From Bradyrhizobium sp. 1 (lineage in GTDB: Bacteria > Pseudomonadota > Alphaproteobacteria > Rhizobiales > Xanthobacteraceae): a stretch of 64,000 nt of DNA. The stretch covers positions 420,900 through 484,899 of the forward strand of contig NZ_JADPJH010000002.1 of the NCBI RefSeq assembly GCF_023073315.1. Direction: 5' to 3'. The translations under genes and the position numbers were made by a program. The notes under the pieces were generated by a model that saw only the letters and a list, made by a program, of their open reading frames with translations, did no database searches and was not told the origin of the DNA. This document shows positions 1 to 7,952 of the stretch, piece after piece. The first letter of the stretch is position 1, and each line of letters starts with the position of its first letter.

Positions 1-499
1 GGTCAGCCGCGACGGCCGACGGAAACACCTTGGGATCGATGTACAGATTGCCCTTCGCGTCGGGATGGATCGCATTGCCGCCTTCGGTCGGTGGGCCGGC
101 CTTTGACAGCGCCTCCAGGGATTGACCGACGTCCGGCGCGAAGGCGGAGACATAGACCAGCGCCGAAACCTTGGGATCGTTGCCGGCTTGCGTGATCACC
201 ACGCCGCCCCATGAATGGCCGACCAGAACGGTCCTGCCGGCCTGCTTTGCGAGCGCCTGCTTGGTGGCGTCGACATCGGCGGCAAGGGAGGTGAGCGGAT
301 TTTCGACGAGCGTGACCTTGTAGCCTTTCTTCGTGAGAATGCCGGCGACGGGCTGCCAGCTCGTCTGGTCCACGAAAGCGCCGTGGACGAGCACGATGTT
401 GTGGGCTGCTCCCTGCGGTAGTTCGGCGGAATGGGCGGAGCCGACCAATGTCGTTCCGGCAAGAAGTGCGGCGGCGGCTGAGAAGAGGATATTTCGCAT
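1..499 (-). CDS. exported alpha/beta hydrolase, 3' part cut by window edge
   Basis: This is the N-terminal 166 residues of an alpha/beta-fold hydrolase that runs off the left edge. The ATG at 499 follows a GGAAC-rich stretch. The protein opens with a hydrophobic signal peptide (residues about 1-24, ending SAHSA), so it is probably periplasmic. Residues from about 35 read IVLVHGAFVD, the first strand and oxyanion loop of the family, and GHSWGG is the nucleophile elbow with Ser as catalytic residue. The acid and His should lie outside the window. It resembles the small exported hydrolases often named alpha/beta fold hydrolase or esterase; the substrate is unknown. It is divergent from the AraC regulator at 715, a plausible regulator of it (inference). 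Confidence 0.85.
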   Translation of the reverse strand, partial: MRNILFSAAAALLAGTTLVGSAHSAELPQGAAHNIVLVHGAFVDQTSWQPVAGILTKKGYKVTLVENPLTSLAADVDATKQALAKQAGRTVLVGHSWGGVVITQAGNDPKVSALVYVSAFAPDVGQSLEALSKAGPPTEGGNAIHPDAKGNLYIDPKVFPSAVAAD

Positions 500-714
500 T
501 GAATGTTCCTGTTGGTATGTTGGACGGAATAATGTCCGGGGGAATGGACGGGCGTTTCCAGTGAGGTCGCGGTTCTTCCATCCGCCGTTGACGAATGATC
601 GCCGCACATGACGTCGGCCCGCCGCGGGATGAGGTAGTCCGCAGGCATCCCGGACAGTAGGCATCAATCGTCCGGATGTTGTGTCCGATCGTCCACCGGT
701 CTAACCTCGGCGGC

Positions 715-1677
715 ATGGATATCCTCGCCCAGGTGCTCGATCGCGTTCGTCTCGGAGGGACGCTGCTCTTCCACTTCGAGCTCGGCCATCCCTGGAATCT
801 GGAGCTGCCGGCGCGCCCTTACGCGCTGTTTCACTATCTCAGCCAAGGCTCCGCGACCCTCGCGCTCGAGCAGGGACAGGAAGTCCAGATGACCGAGGGC
901 GATTTCGTCGTGATCACACGCGGCGAGCCCCATGTGCTTTATTCGGATCGCCGGGCCAAGCCTTTGCGGATTGCGGATATTGATCGATCGTCGCCGCGTC
1001 TTGGCTTCATTCGCCACGGCAGACTTGCAAAGCCGCTCTCGACCATGCTTTGCGGCAATTTCACGGTGTCCCGGCCGATGCTTGGCAGCTTGCTGGAGCT
1101 ACTTCCGCCCGTGCTTCTGCTGAAGCCGACGGCGGACGGTGGTTGGCTTGAAGCAATCCTGCGCCGCATGATCACCGAGTCCGCGCTCGAGCGTCCTGGC
1201 CAAAGCGTCGCGCTTTCACGACTGACGGAAGTTCTCTTTGTCGAGGTGCTCCGAAGCTGGATCGCGTCTCTCAGTCCCGGACAAGGCGGCTGGCTCGGGG
1301 CCATATCCGACCCGCATATCGGGCCGGCGCTCAAGCTAATTCACGAAAACCCGGAGCGGCCCTGGAGCCTGAGCGACCTTGGCAACCGCGTGGGGCTTGG
1401 CCGCTCGGTATTTTCGGCGCGCTTTACCAAGCTCGTCGGCCAGTCCATGCATCGTTATGTGATCGAACGCCGGATGGCGGAAGCGGCGTTCCTGCTGGAA
1501 ACCAGCGATGAGCCCATCGCACGGATTGCCAGCCGGGCCGGTTACGAGACTGCGGCGGCGTTTTCGAAACTATTCAATCGACATCACGGCCTGTCGCCCG
1601 GCCGGTACCGAGCAGCTCGACGCTCTGACGGCGGCGAAAGGCAAGGGGATGCTCACGAAGCAGAAGTCGCCGATTGA
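715..1677 (+). CDS. AraC family transcriptional regulator
   Basis: A 320-residue cytoplasmic DNA-binding protein. The N-terminal half is a cupin-like sensing domain of the AraC_binding/cupin_6 kind (residues about 5-170, with the LARPYALFHYLSQG-like and GDFVVITRGEPH segments). The C-terminal 100 residues hold two helix-turn-helix units; the segment ending AFSKLFNRHHGLSPGRYR is the conserved AraC signature. An upstream in-frame ATG at 676 exists, but MDILAQVLDRV at 715 is the usual start of this subfamily. The gene is divergent from the exported hydrolase at 499, with about 215 bp between them, the common layout for a regulator and its target. The effector is unknown. Confidence 0.9.
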   Translation: MDILAQVLDRVRLGGTLLFHFELGHPWNLELPARPYALFHYLSQGSATLALEQGQEVQMTEGDFVVITRGEPHVLYSDRRAKPLRIADIDRSSPRLGFIRHGRLAKPLSTMLCGNFTVSRPMLGSLLELLPPVLLLKPTADGGWLEAILRRMITESALERPGQSVALSRLTEVLFVEVLRSWIASLSPGQGGWLGAISDPHIGPALKLIHENPERPWSLSDLGNRVGLGRSVFSARFTKLVGQSMHRYVIERRMAEAAFLLETSDEPIARIASRAGYETAAAFSKLFNRHHGLSPGRYRAARRSDGGERQGDAHEAEVAD

Positions 1678-1758
1678 CCTTGGCGCAGCTGAAGTTCGTG
1701 ACGTTTTAGATAAATCCGCCGCGTGAAAGAGATCCGGCAGAGCGGCGTCGAACCCGGT

Positions 1759-3018
1759 CTAGCGCTGCAAGGGCATCTTGAATGTGAAGATCGTCTTTTC
1801 CGGCGTGGACACGGCGTCCAGGGTGCCATCGTGGGCACGCGCAATTTCCGAGGCGATATAGAGGCCAAGACCCAGACCCTGCTGACTGGGCCGATCGCCG
1901 CGTGTGTACGGCTGAAACAGGTTCTGCATCGCCCTCTCAGAGATCGGCGTGCCGTAGTTCGTCACAGACAGCGTGAATTCAACGCCGGCCGTTCTTGCAG
2001 TTACCAGGATCGGCCTGGCCGCATCACCATACGTGATGGCGTTGCCCAGCAGGTTGGAGAAAAGCTGCCCCAGTTTGCCTCGATCGCAGCGGACTGGTTC
2101 TTCGATCTCGATCACCGTGTCGATCTCTCGCGCGGGCCAGACCAGCCTGATCTCGTTCACCACCTGCTCGAGAACCGGAGCAAGCGGCTGTTGAGCGTCA
2201 CGTTTGATCGTCAAACCGCCGCCCAGACGCCCCCGGGCGAAATCCATGATGTTGTCGACGAGACCGGCCATCCGCAGAACCGGCTTCTGGATTTCGGTGA
2301 TGATGGCGGGAGCTCGACCATTGTCGAGATTCTTCGTGAGGATGCGCAGACCGGCCTCGACCGAGGCCAATGGATTGCGCAGATCATGGCCCAGCACACC
2401 GATGAACTGTTCGCGCAATTCGGCAGTTTTCCTCTCGTCGATCAGATCGGCCTGGCTGGCCCTGAGGCTTTGTTCGGCCGACAAGCGACCATGCTCGCTC
2501 GTGCGCAGACTGGCCTCGCTGACAGACAGAGCAGATTGGCTCTTCTCGAACCGCGTGCTGATCTCCAGCTGCGCGGCAATCAACTCACCGAACAGTTCGA
2601 ATGTGTTGATGACTTCGGGACGATTCAAATCTCGCGGTTCGGGATCGATGGCACAGAGCGTGCCCCAGATCGTACCGTTGGCAAGCTTGATGGGCGCTGA
2701 GATGTAGCTTCGAAAGCCGTACTGCGCAGGCGTCGGGTGATTGCAGTAGGCACCGTCGGTTTGAACGTCATTGATGACGACGACTTCGCCGTGCTCCCTG
2801 ATCTCGCTGCAGATCGTCGTTTCGACGCGAAGCTCACCGCCTTCGGTCAAGCCAAAATTGATGTTGTCCCGCACCGCACAGCAAACCCAATGGGTCGTCG
2901 TGACCCGTGCGATTGCAACGAAGCCCATGCCGGTGATACGGCCCACAGAATCCAGAATTTTGGGGACTCCGTCGATTTGCTGGACAGCATCGACATCCGC
3001 CTTAAGATCGCTCGTCAT
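1759..3018 (-). CDS. GAF-domain sensor histidine kinase
   Basis: A 419-residue soluble kinase without membrane segments. A GAF domain covers residues about 10-155 (TTICSEIREHG and the YGFRSYISAPI strand are typical of this subfamily). A short helical linker follows, then a HisKA dimerisation domain with H-box GHDLRNPLASV (His about 211) and a HATPase_c domain with N-box around residue 325 and GLGLGLYIASEIA G-box around 380. The DxGxG box is replaced by a YGTPISE type, as in related Bradyrhizobium kinases. The frame is open to a TTG at 3093 and an ATG at 3054, but MTSDLKADV at 3018 fits the family start. It is divergent from the receiver at 3141, its likely partner. Confidence 0.88.
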   Translation of the reverse strand: MTSDLKADVDAVQQIDGVPKILDSVGRITGMGFVAIARVTTTHWVCCAVRDNINFGLTEGGELRVETTICSEIREHGEVVVINDVQTDGAYCNHPTPAQYGFRSYISAPIKLANGTIWGTLCAIDPEPRDLNRPEVINTFELFGELIAAQLEISTRFEKSQSALSVSEASLRTSEHGRLSAEQSLRASQADLIDERKTAELREQFIGVLGHDLRNPLASVEAGLRILTKNLDNGRAPAIITEIQKPVLRMAGLVDNIMDFARGRLGGGLTIKRDAQQPLAPVLEQVVNEIRLVWPAREIDTVIEIEEPVRCDRGKLGQLFSNLLGNAITYGDAARPILVTARTAGVEFTLSVTNYGTPISERAMQNLFQPYTRGDRPSQQGLGLGLYIASEIARAHDGTLDAVSTPEKTIFTFKMPLQR

Positions 3019-3140
3019 GGCAAGCCCCGCCGAAACTCCTGACTTCCGTGTCATAACGTCGTAGCTGGAACAATGTTCGCAGGAACCAATCAAGTCGATG
3101 ATTGTTATGATCCGTTGGTCAGAGGTTCAAGTACCGCATT

Positions 3141-3503
3141 GTGAACAGCAAGCACATCGTCTTGGTCGTGGAAGATGATTTCCTGATCCGCGCGGGCGCC
3201 GCCGATATGGTCAGGGATCTGGGTTTCGAGGCGATTGAAGCCGCCGACGCCGACGCAGCCATCGAGCTGCTCGAGCGGCCGAACGAGATTGACGCTGTAT
3301 TCACTGATATCCAGATGCCGGGATCGATGGACGGGCTTCGGCTGGTCGCGGTCATCAGGGATCGATGGCCACCGATCGCTCTTTTGGTGACATCGGGTCA
3401 GGTCAAACCCATGGCCGACCACATGCCGCCGGGTACGCGCTTCTTGTCCAAACCTTACTTGCAAAACGAACTCGGATATCACCTCGAGGCGTTGTTCGGC
3501 TAG
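3141..3503 (+). CDS. single-domain response regulator (CheY-like receiver)
   Basis: A 120-residue stand-alone receiver domain with no output domain. The acidic pocket is Glu11-Asp12-Asp13, the phosphoacceptor is Asp56 in VFTDIQMPG, Thr84/Ser85 are the switch residues and Lys104 sits in LSKPY. All catalytic positions are intact. The start codon is GTG. It lies just beyond the divergent GAF kinase, so the two probably form a phosphorelay pair; the output would need a further partner, such as another kinase or an Hpt protein, because nothing here binds DNA. Receivers with this FTDIQMPGSMDGL motif are common next to such kinases in Rhizobiales. Confidence 0.9.
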   Translation: MNSKHIVLVVEDDFLIRAGAADMVRDLGFEAIEAADADAAIELLERPNEIDAVFTDIQMPGSMDGLRLVAVIRDRWPPIALLVTSGQVKPMADHMPPGTRFLSKPYLQNELGYHLEALFG

Positions 3504-3639
3504 AGAGCCAGGCTTCCGCAACGTCCTTTGACAGGTCGGGCAAAGCAGCTAAACAAGGCCATCATCAAAAGACAGGCCCGTCCGCGCGGATCTTGATGGC
3601 TCGTCGGCGGAAGCGATCCAGACAGGAGACACAGGCTAC

Positions 3640-4080
3640 ATGGCGGACGAGGTAAACGTTCGGGCCGGACAGTGCCATTGCGGCGCGGTGCGCTTCGAGG
3701 TGACGCTCAGCGACGGCTTCAATTCGATCCGCCGCTGCACCTGCTCCTACTGCCGCATGCGAGGCGCCGTCGTCACCATGGCGGAAATGGGCGGGATCAA
3801 ATTCCTGCAAGGCGAGGATGCGCTCACGAGCTACCGCTTCCACACGGGATCGGCGCAGCACTTCTTCTGTTCGACTTGCGGAATCTACACACATCATCAG
3901 CGGCGATCCGACACCACCCTCTATGCCGTCAACGTGGCTTGCCTCGACGGGGTCAGCCCGTTCGATTTCGCCGACGTGCCCGTCATGGATGGCATCAATC
4001 ACACCAACGACACCGGCAAGCCGACGCGCCGGGCCGGCACACTCCGCTTCATCCCGGCTGACGAGAGCTCTGCAACATGA
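3640..4080 (+). CDS. GFA (CENP-V/GFA) domain protein
   Basis: A 146-residue protein of the glutathione-dependent formaldehyde-activating (GFA, Mss4-like) family, a zinc-binding beta-tent fold. The ligand cysteines are visible: GQCHCGAVRFE near the N terminus, CTCSYCRMRG around residue 35, and CSTCGIYTHH around residue 80. The ATG at 3640 has GGAG ten bases upstream. Most members have no proven activity; glutathione-adduct or small-aldehyde chemistry is the usual suggestion. A second GFA protein lies at 28021, with different spacing and neighbours. Decayed sequence follows directly downstream. Confidence 0.85.
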   Translation: MADEVNVRAGQCHCGAVRFEVTLSDGFNSIRRCTCSYCRMRGAVVTMAEMGGIKFLQGEDALTSYRFHTGSAQHFFCSTCGIYTHHQRRSDTTLYAVNVACLDGVSPFDFADVPVMDGINHTNDTGKPTRRAGTLRFIPADESSAT

Positions 4081-4117
4081 CCGCCAACAAGCGCATCGCC
4101 CTCTCCAGCGACCGCCA

Positions 4118-4285
4118 TTCAGGCGCGAGCTTGCAACGCGGCTGATCGCGCAGCTCGGCGGCGCGGCGCTCGTCGAAGCCTATGGCAAGGGCATCATCGT
4201 CGGCGAGGACGGCGAGCTCGAGCACGGCGCGGTCTGGCACGAAGCCGGCGGCCACGGCATGCCCGTGCGCTGCTTGCGTCGATGA
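4118..4285 (+). pseudogene. remnant of an amino acid synthesis family (DUF1185) gene
   Basis: Translation in the frame of 4118 gives about 50 residues, with a core reading GGAALVEAYGKGIIVG followed by GELEHGAVWHEAGG. This looks like the central conserved part of the DUF1185 'amino acid synthesis' family (normally near 190-200 residues), recalled from memory. There is no matching N-terminal start, and the similarity stops near 4263, where the frame runs into LRR and a stop. I therefore read it as a fragment left by deletion, not a working gene. It sits 38 bp after the GFA stop codon. Confidence 0.55.
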
Positions 4286-4452
4286 GCAGCACCCAGGAGA
4301 CATTCGCGCGAACGGCTATGCTGCGAGGTATCGCGGTTTATTCGGCCAAAGAGGGCGATGTTACGTCAGCGCTGAAGCTCGCGGGCGAACTCAGCAATCC
4401 GCAACAACGCCAGGCAACGCTGTTTGCGATCGCGCATATGCTGCCGCACTAG
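4282..4452 (+). CDS. possible 56-residue hypothetical protein or gene fragment
   Basis: An ATG at 4282 opens a 56-residue frame ending in TAG at 4450. The helical text (ALKLAGELSNPQQRQATLFAIAHML) resembles one unit of the helical-repeat proteins common in Bradyrhizobium, in which 'GD..GAL..A..I....R..AL..IA' units recur. It could be the last repeat of a deleted gene. I see no convincing ribosome binding site. It directly follows the DUF1185 remnant, so decay of this whole stretch is the simpler reading. Confidence 0.3.
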   Translation: MSSTQETFARTAMLRGIAVYSAKEGDVTSALKLAGELSNPQQRQATLFAIAHMLPH

Positions 4453-4763
4453 CCGGATGGCGCCAGCGGCTCGACCAATGCAATCCCGATATCGTGGTGC
4501 GCGAGATCGAGTGAAAGTCAGGCGTGAGGTCGGGCCTGCTTAGCGCGCTTCAGGCCGCCAGCCGACGCGCTGAAAGACTTTGTCCCAAAATTCCGGAAGC
4601 AACGCGTCAATGGCAAACGGTAGCGAAGAATCGGCCCACCAGCAGCAGCGCATCGTTATTGCAGCGCAAAAATGATGCTCGTAAATCGGCCAAATTTGAT
4701 GTAGTGTATATTAGTTCGATAGAATGCCTAAAAAATAAACAAGAATAATGGAATGAGGTCGTA
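4453..4763. other. gene-free stretch upstream of the LuxR gene
   Basis: No convincing gene. A 74-residue GTG frame (4524-4748) has poor codon structure and no family likeness. From about 4650 the sequence turns AT-rich, ending in a run of A/T at 4725-4750, which is the likely promoter area of the luxR-type gene at 4764. Confidence 0.6.
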
Positions 4764-5918
4764 ATGATCGGTCTGGATGGCGTCACTGCCCAAGCCTTGT
4801 CCGACACGATCGGTGCCGTCTACGACTGCGCACTGAATCCGCAGCTTTGGGCGGCCACCTGCCGGAAGATCGCGGATCTCTGCGAGAGCACCGCCGGCGG
4901 CATCTGCGTTCACGACATGCGGCATGTCCAGAACGACCAGCTGTTCGTGTTCGGGTACGAGCAGGCATTCCTGGAGAAGCTCGGCGAGAACTACGCCAAG
5001 ACGCCGATGGCGGCAGCGGACATCGTCGCCGACGTCGGCCATGTCAGCGCACTGTCAATGAACGATCTCGACGAGTTGCTGGACAGCCGGTTCTACCGGG
5101 ACATTCTCCAGCCGCACGGATTGCAGGACATCATCTGGTTTCCGGCCTTGCGAACCGGTGGCCGCATGGCCTCCATGCACGCTTCCCGAACTGAAAAAGC
5201 TCCGCGCTACCAGCAGCTCGATATCAATTTGTTCAAGCTGCTGTCCCCCCATGTCTGCCGCACGCTCACCATCTCCGATGCGCTCGATCTCAGGACGCTG
5301 CGGTCGGACATGCTGGAGCGGACATTCGACATGCTCTCGGTCGGCGTTTTCCTGACGGCCCGCGACGGCCGGGTCGTCTACATGAACGAAACGGCCGAGC
5401 GACAAATCAAGACCGGCAACGCCGTTCGCGTCGTCGGCAACCGGGTTTTTCCGACCGATGCCGCCGCACGCGCCGCGCTGTCCAAGGCCATCGACGAGGC
5501 CTCCCGCGACGATGCGGATTTGAGCGGACATTCGCTCGCGATCCCCGATGTCGACGGTGCCGGCTATATCGCAACGCTGCTTCCGGTCGATCGCGGCCAG
5601 CGCAGCGGAATTCTCGCACCGTTTGCCGCATCGGTCGCAATCTTCATGAAAGACCCCGCCGAGGTGCCGATGATGCCCGGCGAGGCTTTTGCCAGGCTCT
5701 ACAAGCTGACCGGCGGCGAGCTTCGCGTGCTGATGACGCTGGCGCAGGGCTTGGGTGCGAAGGAGACGGCGGACATGCTCGGCATCGGGGAGCCGACGGT
5801 GCGCTCCCACCTGCAGCGCATTTTCTCCAAGACGAATACGACGAGGCAAGCCGACCTGCTTCGCTTGCTGCAAAGCTCGACGCCGCCGCTGCTGCCCGCG
5901 CAGCAGGCAGTCAGCTGA
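4764..5918 (+). CDS. LuxR family transcriptional regulator with PAS-like sensor region
   Basis: A 384-residue regulator. The last 70 residues form a LuxR/GerE helix-turn-helix: LTGGELRVLMTLAQG, then KETADMLGIGEPTVRSHLQRIFSKT, the standard recognition helix. The middle (residues about 190-300) looks like a PAS fold (GVFLTARDGRVVYMNETAERQI). The N-terminal region belongs to the type found in many Bradyrhizobium LuxR proteins that have no autoinducer-binding domain. TGAGG upstream of the ATG serves as ribosome binding site. It lies 240 bp upstream of a run of small membrane-protein genes on the same strand, which it may control (inference). Confidence 0.88.
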   Translation: MIGLDGVTAQALSDTIGAVYDCALNPQLWAATCRKIADLCESTAGGICVHDMRHVQNDQLFVFGYEQAFLEKLGENYAKTPMAAADIVADVGHVSALSMNDLDELLDSRFYRDILQPHGLQDIIWFPALRTGGRMASMHASRTEKAPRYQQLDINLFKLLSPHVCRTLTISDALDLRTLRSDMLERTFDMLSVGVFLTARDGRVVYMNETAERQIKTGNAVRVVGNRVFPTDAAARAALSKAIDEASRDDADLSGHSLAIPDVDGAGYIATLLPVDRGQRSGILAPFAASVAIFMKDPAEVPMMPGEAFARLYKLTGGELRVLMTLAQGLGAKETADMLGIGEPTVRSHLQRIFSKTNTTRQADLLRLLQSSTPPLLPAQQAVS

Positions 5919-6158
5919 TTCATCCGCCAGCCTGCGCCTGAATCGTCGCCACGCGCCTGCGCTCGTCTGCGCTCGTCTGCGCGGCAACGCGCATGGAAAC
6001 AGACTGACACAAGAAATTCACGCAACGACATGTGCGCGTCATTGGTTCCGATGATGCTGCAATACGGGATGACTGATTTTCTCCACGCTCAACAGAGCAA
6101 AGTCTCGCATCCATGCTGACCGTCGAGGTTCAGCAGCGAGACGTCAGGAGATCCGTCA

Positions 6159-6344
6159 ATGTCCGCAGCAAGTGGGATGCGCCATCTCGCGACGTCAGGT
6201 GACTCGAGCCAGTCCGGGACCTGGCGCCTCGCGCCTTACGTTTTTCTGGTCGCACTGATCGTGCTGGCCGCATACGTGCAGAAGCAACCCTCCGACGTCC
6301 TGATTCATCCGACCGGTCCGCTGCCGGCGGTGAACATTCCCTAG
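6159..6344 (+). CDS. small single-span membrane protein (61 aa)
   Basis: A 61-residue frame preceded by AGGAGA nine bases upstream of the ATG. Residues about 26-42 form one hydrophobic segment (PYVFLVALIVLAAYVQ); the N terminus is Ser/Gly-rich and the C terminus ends in a short polar tail. I do not recognise a family. It is the first of five short same-strand frames following the LuxR gene, each with a plausible ribosome binding site, which supports real expression. Confidence 0.55.
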   Translation: MSAASGMRHLATSGDSSQSGTWRLAPYVFLVALIVLAAYVQKQPSDVLIHPTGPLPAVNIP

Positions 6345-6361
6345 CCGTAGATATGATTGTG

Positions 6362-6378
6362 TTGGCGCGCACTTTGCA
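6362..6378 (+). promoter_or_regulatory. candidate sigma-54 (RpoN) -24/-12 promoter
   Basis: The 17-mer TTGGCGCGCACTTTGCA differs at one position from the sigma-54 consensus YTGGCACG-N4-TTGCW. GG (6364-6365) and GC (6376-6377) are exactly ten bases apart, as required. The predicted transcript start is near 6389, 22 bases before the small-protein ATG at 6411. No clear enhancer-binding site (for example TGT-N10-ACA) is visible upstream. Confidence 0.45.
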
Positions 6379-6410
6379 TCGTTTCAGTCTTTATTTGCAT
6401 TGGACATTTC

Positions 6411-6578
6411 ATGATTCAAACCGCGAGCGATCAAGCGTTCTTGCTCATTCTGATTTCAACCTGCCTGGGAGCGTGTTTCATCTGGGCGTTCTGGGAGATC
6501 GAGGAAGCCCGCCGGCGCCAGGAACGACAGCGCGAGCTCGTACACGAAGCACGACGCTTGCTAGAGCCTGGTCATTAG
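6411..6578 (+). CDS. small membrane protein (55 aa) with charged tail
   Basis: A 55-residue protein: hydrophobic residues about 8-27 (AFLLILISTCLGACFIWAFW), then a strongly charged Arg/Glu helix (EEARRRQERQRELVHEARR). The layout resembles small assembly or tether proteins of membrane complexes such as CcoQ/CcoS-like subunits, but I see no family motif. The frame is open further upstream; the ATG at 6411 fits the candidate sigma-54 promoter at 6362. Confidence 0.5.
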   Translation: MIQTASDQAFLLILISTCLGACFIWAFWEIEEARRRQERQRELVHEARRLLEPGH

Positions 6579-6597
6579 CCGACTTCCGGAGGTCGTG

Positions 6598-6753
6598 ATG
6601 CGAGCTTTCGCCGCTGCCGCCCTCGCAAACTCGTTTGTCCGCCTGCTCAGCACAGGCGTTCTCAAGCAGTTCGCGCTGTTCTGCGCAGCCGTTCTATTCG
6701 TGTGGCTGCTGTCGCTCACCTATGGGTTGGATCTCAGCGTCGGATTTTTCTAA
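6598..6753 (+). CDS. small membrane protein (51 aa)
   Basis: An ATG at 6598 with GGAGG seven to ten bases upstream opens a 51-residue frame. Residues about 24-44 are one hydrophobic span (FALFCAAVLFVWLLSLTYG). It begins 20 bases after the previous small gene, consistent with one transcript. No family recognised. Confidence 0.5.
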   Translation: MRAFAAAALANSFVRLLSTGVLKQFALFCAAVLFVWLLSLTYGLDLSVGFF

Positions 6754-6774
6754 CCGTACGATCCCGAGGCACTG

Positions 6775-7017
6775 ATGAGCATCATCTCGACCATTTCCAG
6801 CGCGGCCCCTCAGGCCGCCAAAGCGAAAACGCAAGGCCTCTTCGCCTTCATCATGTCGGCGCTGCACGCTTCGCGACGACGCCAGGCAAACCTCGTTCTA
6901 CATCAGTACGAGCACTTGTTCACATACGAACTCAAACAGGATCCAGGAGAACGGAATGGTCGTTGCGAACAGGGCGGCTCGAGCAAGATTGACCGTCCGG
7001 TCGGTCGAGCGGAGTGA
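6775..7017 (+). CDS. small basic protein (80 aa)
   Basis: An 80-residue frame with GAGG six bases before the ATG. The central helix (SALHASRRRQANLVLHQYEHL) is amphipathic and basic, a pattern seen in short alphaproteobacterial proteins that lie against the membrane. There is no clear transmembrane span. The C-terminal third overlaps the next small frame (ATG at 6956), which has a better ribosome binding site, so the true 3' extent is uncertain. Confidence 0.45.
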   Translation: MSIISTISSAAPQAAKAKTQGLFAFIMSALHASRRRQANLVLHQYEHLFTYELKQDPGERNGRCEQGGSSKIDRPVGRAE

Positions 7018-7153
7018 AATGCGCTGGCTTGTGGCCGTCGCGGCCGCATTTCTCATCGTGCACGTCGTCGCCGCAATGATCTGGCGACGTGCCTCGGCGA
7101 GCGAGGCGCCGCTTCCGGTGCAGGCGACGACGATATCGCCCTTGTGCGATTAG
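6956..7153 (+). CDS. small membrane protein (65 aa)
   Basis: A 65-residue frame whose ATG has AGGAGA six bases upstream. A basic N terminus is followed by one hydrophobic span at residues about 23-40 (RWLVAVAAAFLIVHVVAAMIW) and a short polar tail. An internal ATG at 7019 would give 44 residues. It is the last frame of the small-protein run; the next gene is convergent, 22 bp away. Confidence 0.45.
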   Translation: MVVANRAARARLTVRSVERSEMRWLVAVAAAFLIVHVVAAMIWRRASASEAPLPVQATTISPLCD

Positions 7154-7175
7154 CGGCTTACGACGACGCGGACGC

Positions 7176-7937
7176 TCAGCCCTTCGAGATGACCGCGCGG
7201 CCGTAAGGCGGCTGTGCTGCGACCGGCGGGTTGGTGGTCTGGGCGGCGAGCTCGCCGATCAGGCGATCGGCATCGGCGGCCATGCCGTCGGGCGCCTGGA
7301 TCACCAGGCGCTCCAGCCCCCAGCGATAGGACGAGACGCGCTGCTCCAGGCATTGCTGCACCCACTGGATGATCAGCGAGTTCTCCTGCATGCGCGCGAC
7401 CGCATCTTCCTTCTCCTTCGGCGAGAGGGCGGAGACGCGCGCCATGCTGGCATTGCGCTTCTTGTCGAGATCGATGACGCGAATGGCGGAAGCGAAGAAC
7501 GGCTCGAAACGGGTGATGTCGTTGCGCACGTCCTCGATCATCTGCGCATAGCGCGAGGAATGCGAGCGGTGCGGCTCGTCGATCAGCGTGCGGCCATACA
7601 TGGTGCGGTCGAACACGACCTTCTGCTGCCAGGGTGACGGCAAGGCCTTGTAGTCGCCGAACACGCTCTTCCATGCGGGGCGCGACAGCGGCGGCTCGAT
7701 CAGGGGATAAGCGAGGTCGCGCAGCTGGCGCTCCTCGTCGGTGAGCTGGAATTGCGATGGCTTCAGGCCGAGGCTGCCGGTGACCTCGGAGCCGAGCCAG
7801 CTATGCATGTCATCGCTGCGCATGCTCTCGCGGGTGCGGCCGAAATCGCCGCCGCTACAGGCGGCAAGGCTCGCGCCCACAGCTGCGAGCAGGATGGCCG
7901 TACCGAAAGGCCGGATATGGCGGATGGTGCCCGGCAT
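7176..7937 (-). CDS. putative outer-membrane or periplasmic lipoprotein
   Basis: A 253-residue protein with a type II signal peptide: a hydrophobic stretch ends in the lipobox LAAC (Cys about 27) followed by SGGD. The mature part is helical and charged, with SPWQQKVVFDRTMYGRTLIDEPHRSHSSRY as its most distinctive stretch (shortened here to key features: two Tyr and a His-rich turn). I recognise it only as a conserved Rhizobiales lipoprotein of unknown role. It starts 15 bp after the 62-residue gene on the same strand, so the two probably form one transcript read from the intergenic region that carries CtrA-type boxes. Confidence 0.8.
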   Translation of the reverse strand: MPGTIRHIRPFGTAILLAAVGASLAACSGGDFGRTRESMRSDDMHSWLGSEVTGSLGLKPSQFQLTDEERQLRDLAYPLIEPPLSRPAWKSVFGDYKALPSPWQQKVVFDRTMYGRTLIDEPHRSHSSRYAQMIEDVRNDITRFEPFFASAIRVIDLDKKRNASMARVSALSPKEKEDAVARMQENSLIIQWVQQCLEQRVSSYRWGLERLVIQAPDGMAADADRLIGELAAQTTNPPVAAQPPYGRAVISKG

Positions 7938-7952
7938 TGCAGAAACCTGACG

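Noticed and set aside
3..716. 237-codon open frame on the minus strand over the first gene
   Set aside because: It overlaps the hydrolase in another frame; the hydrolase frame has the signal peptide and the GHSWGG motif.
4524..4748. 74-residue GTG-start frame before the LuxR gene
   Set aside because: No family likeness, weak start, and the second half is AT-rich promoter-like sequence.
6024..6049. EcfG-like promoter GGAAC-N17-CGTT on the minus strand
   Set aside because: The match is exact, but no minus-strand gene lies downstream; about one such match is expected by chance in a window of this size.
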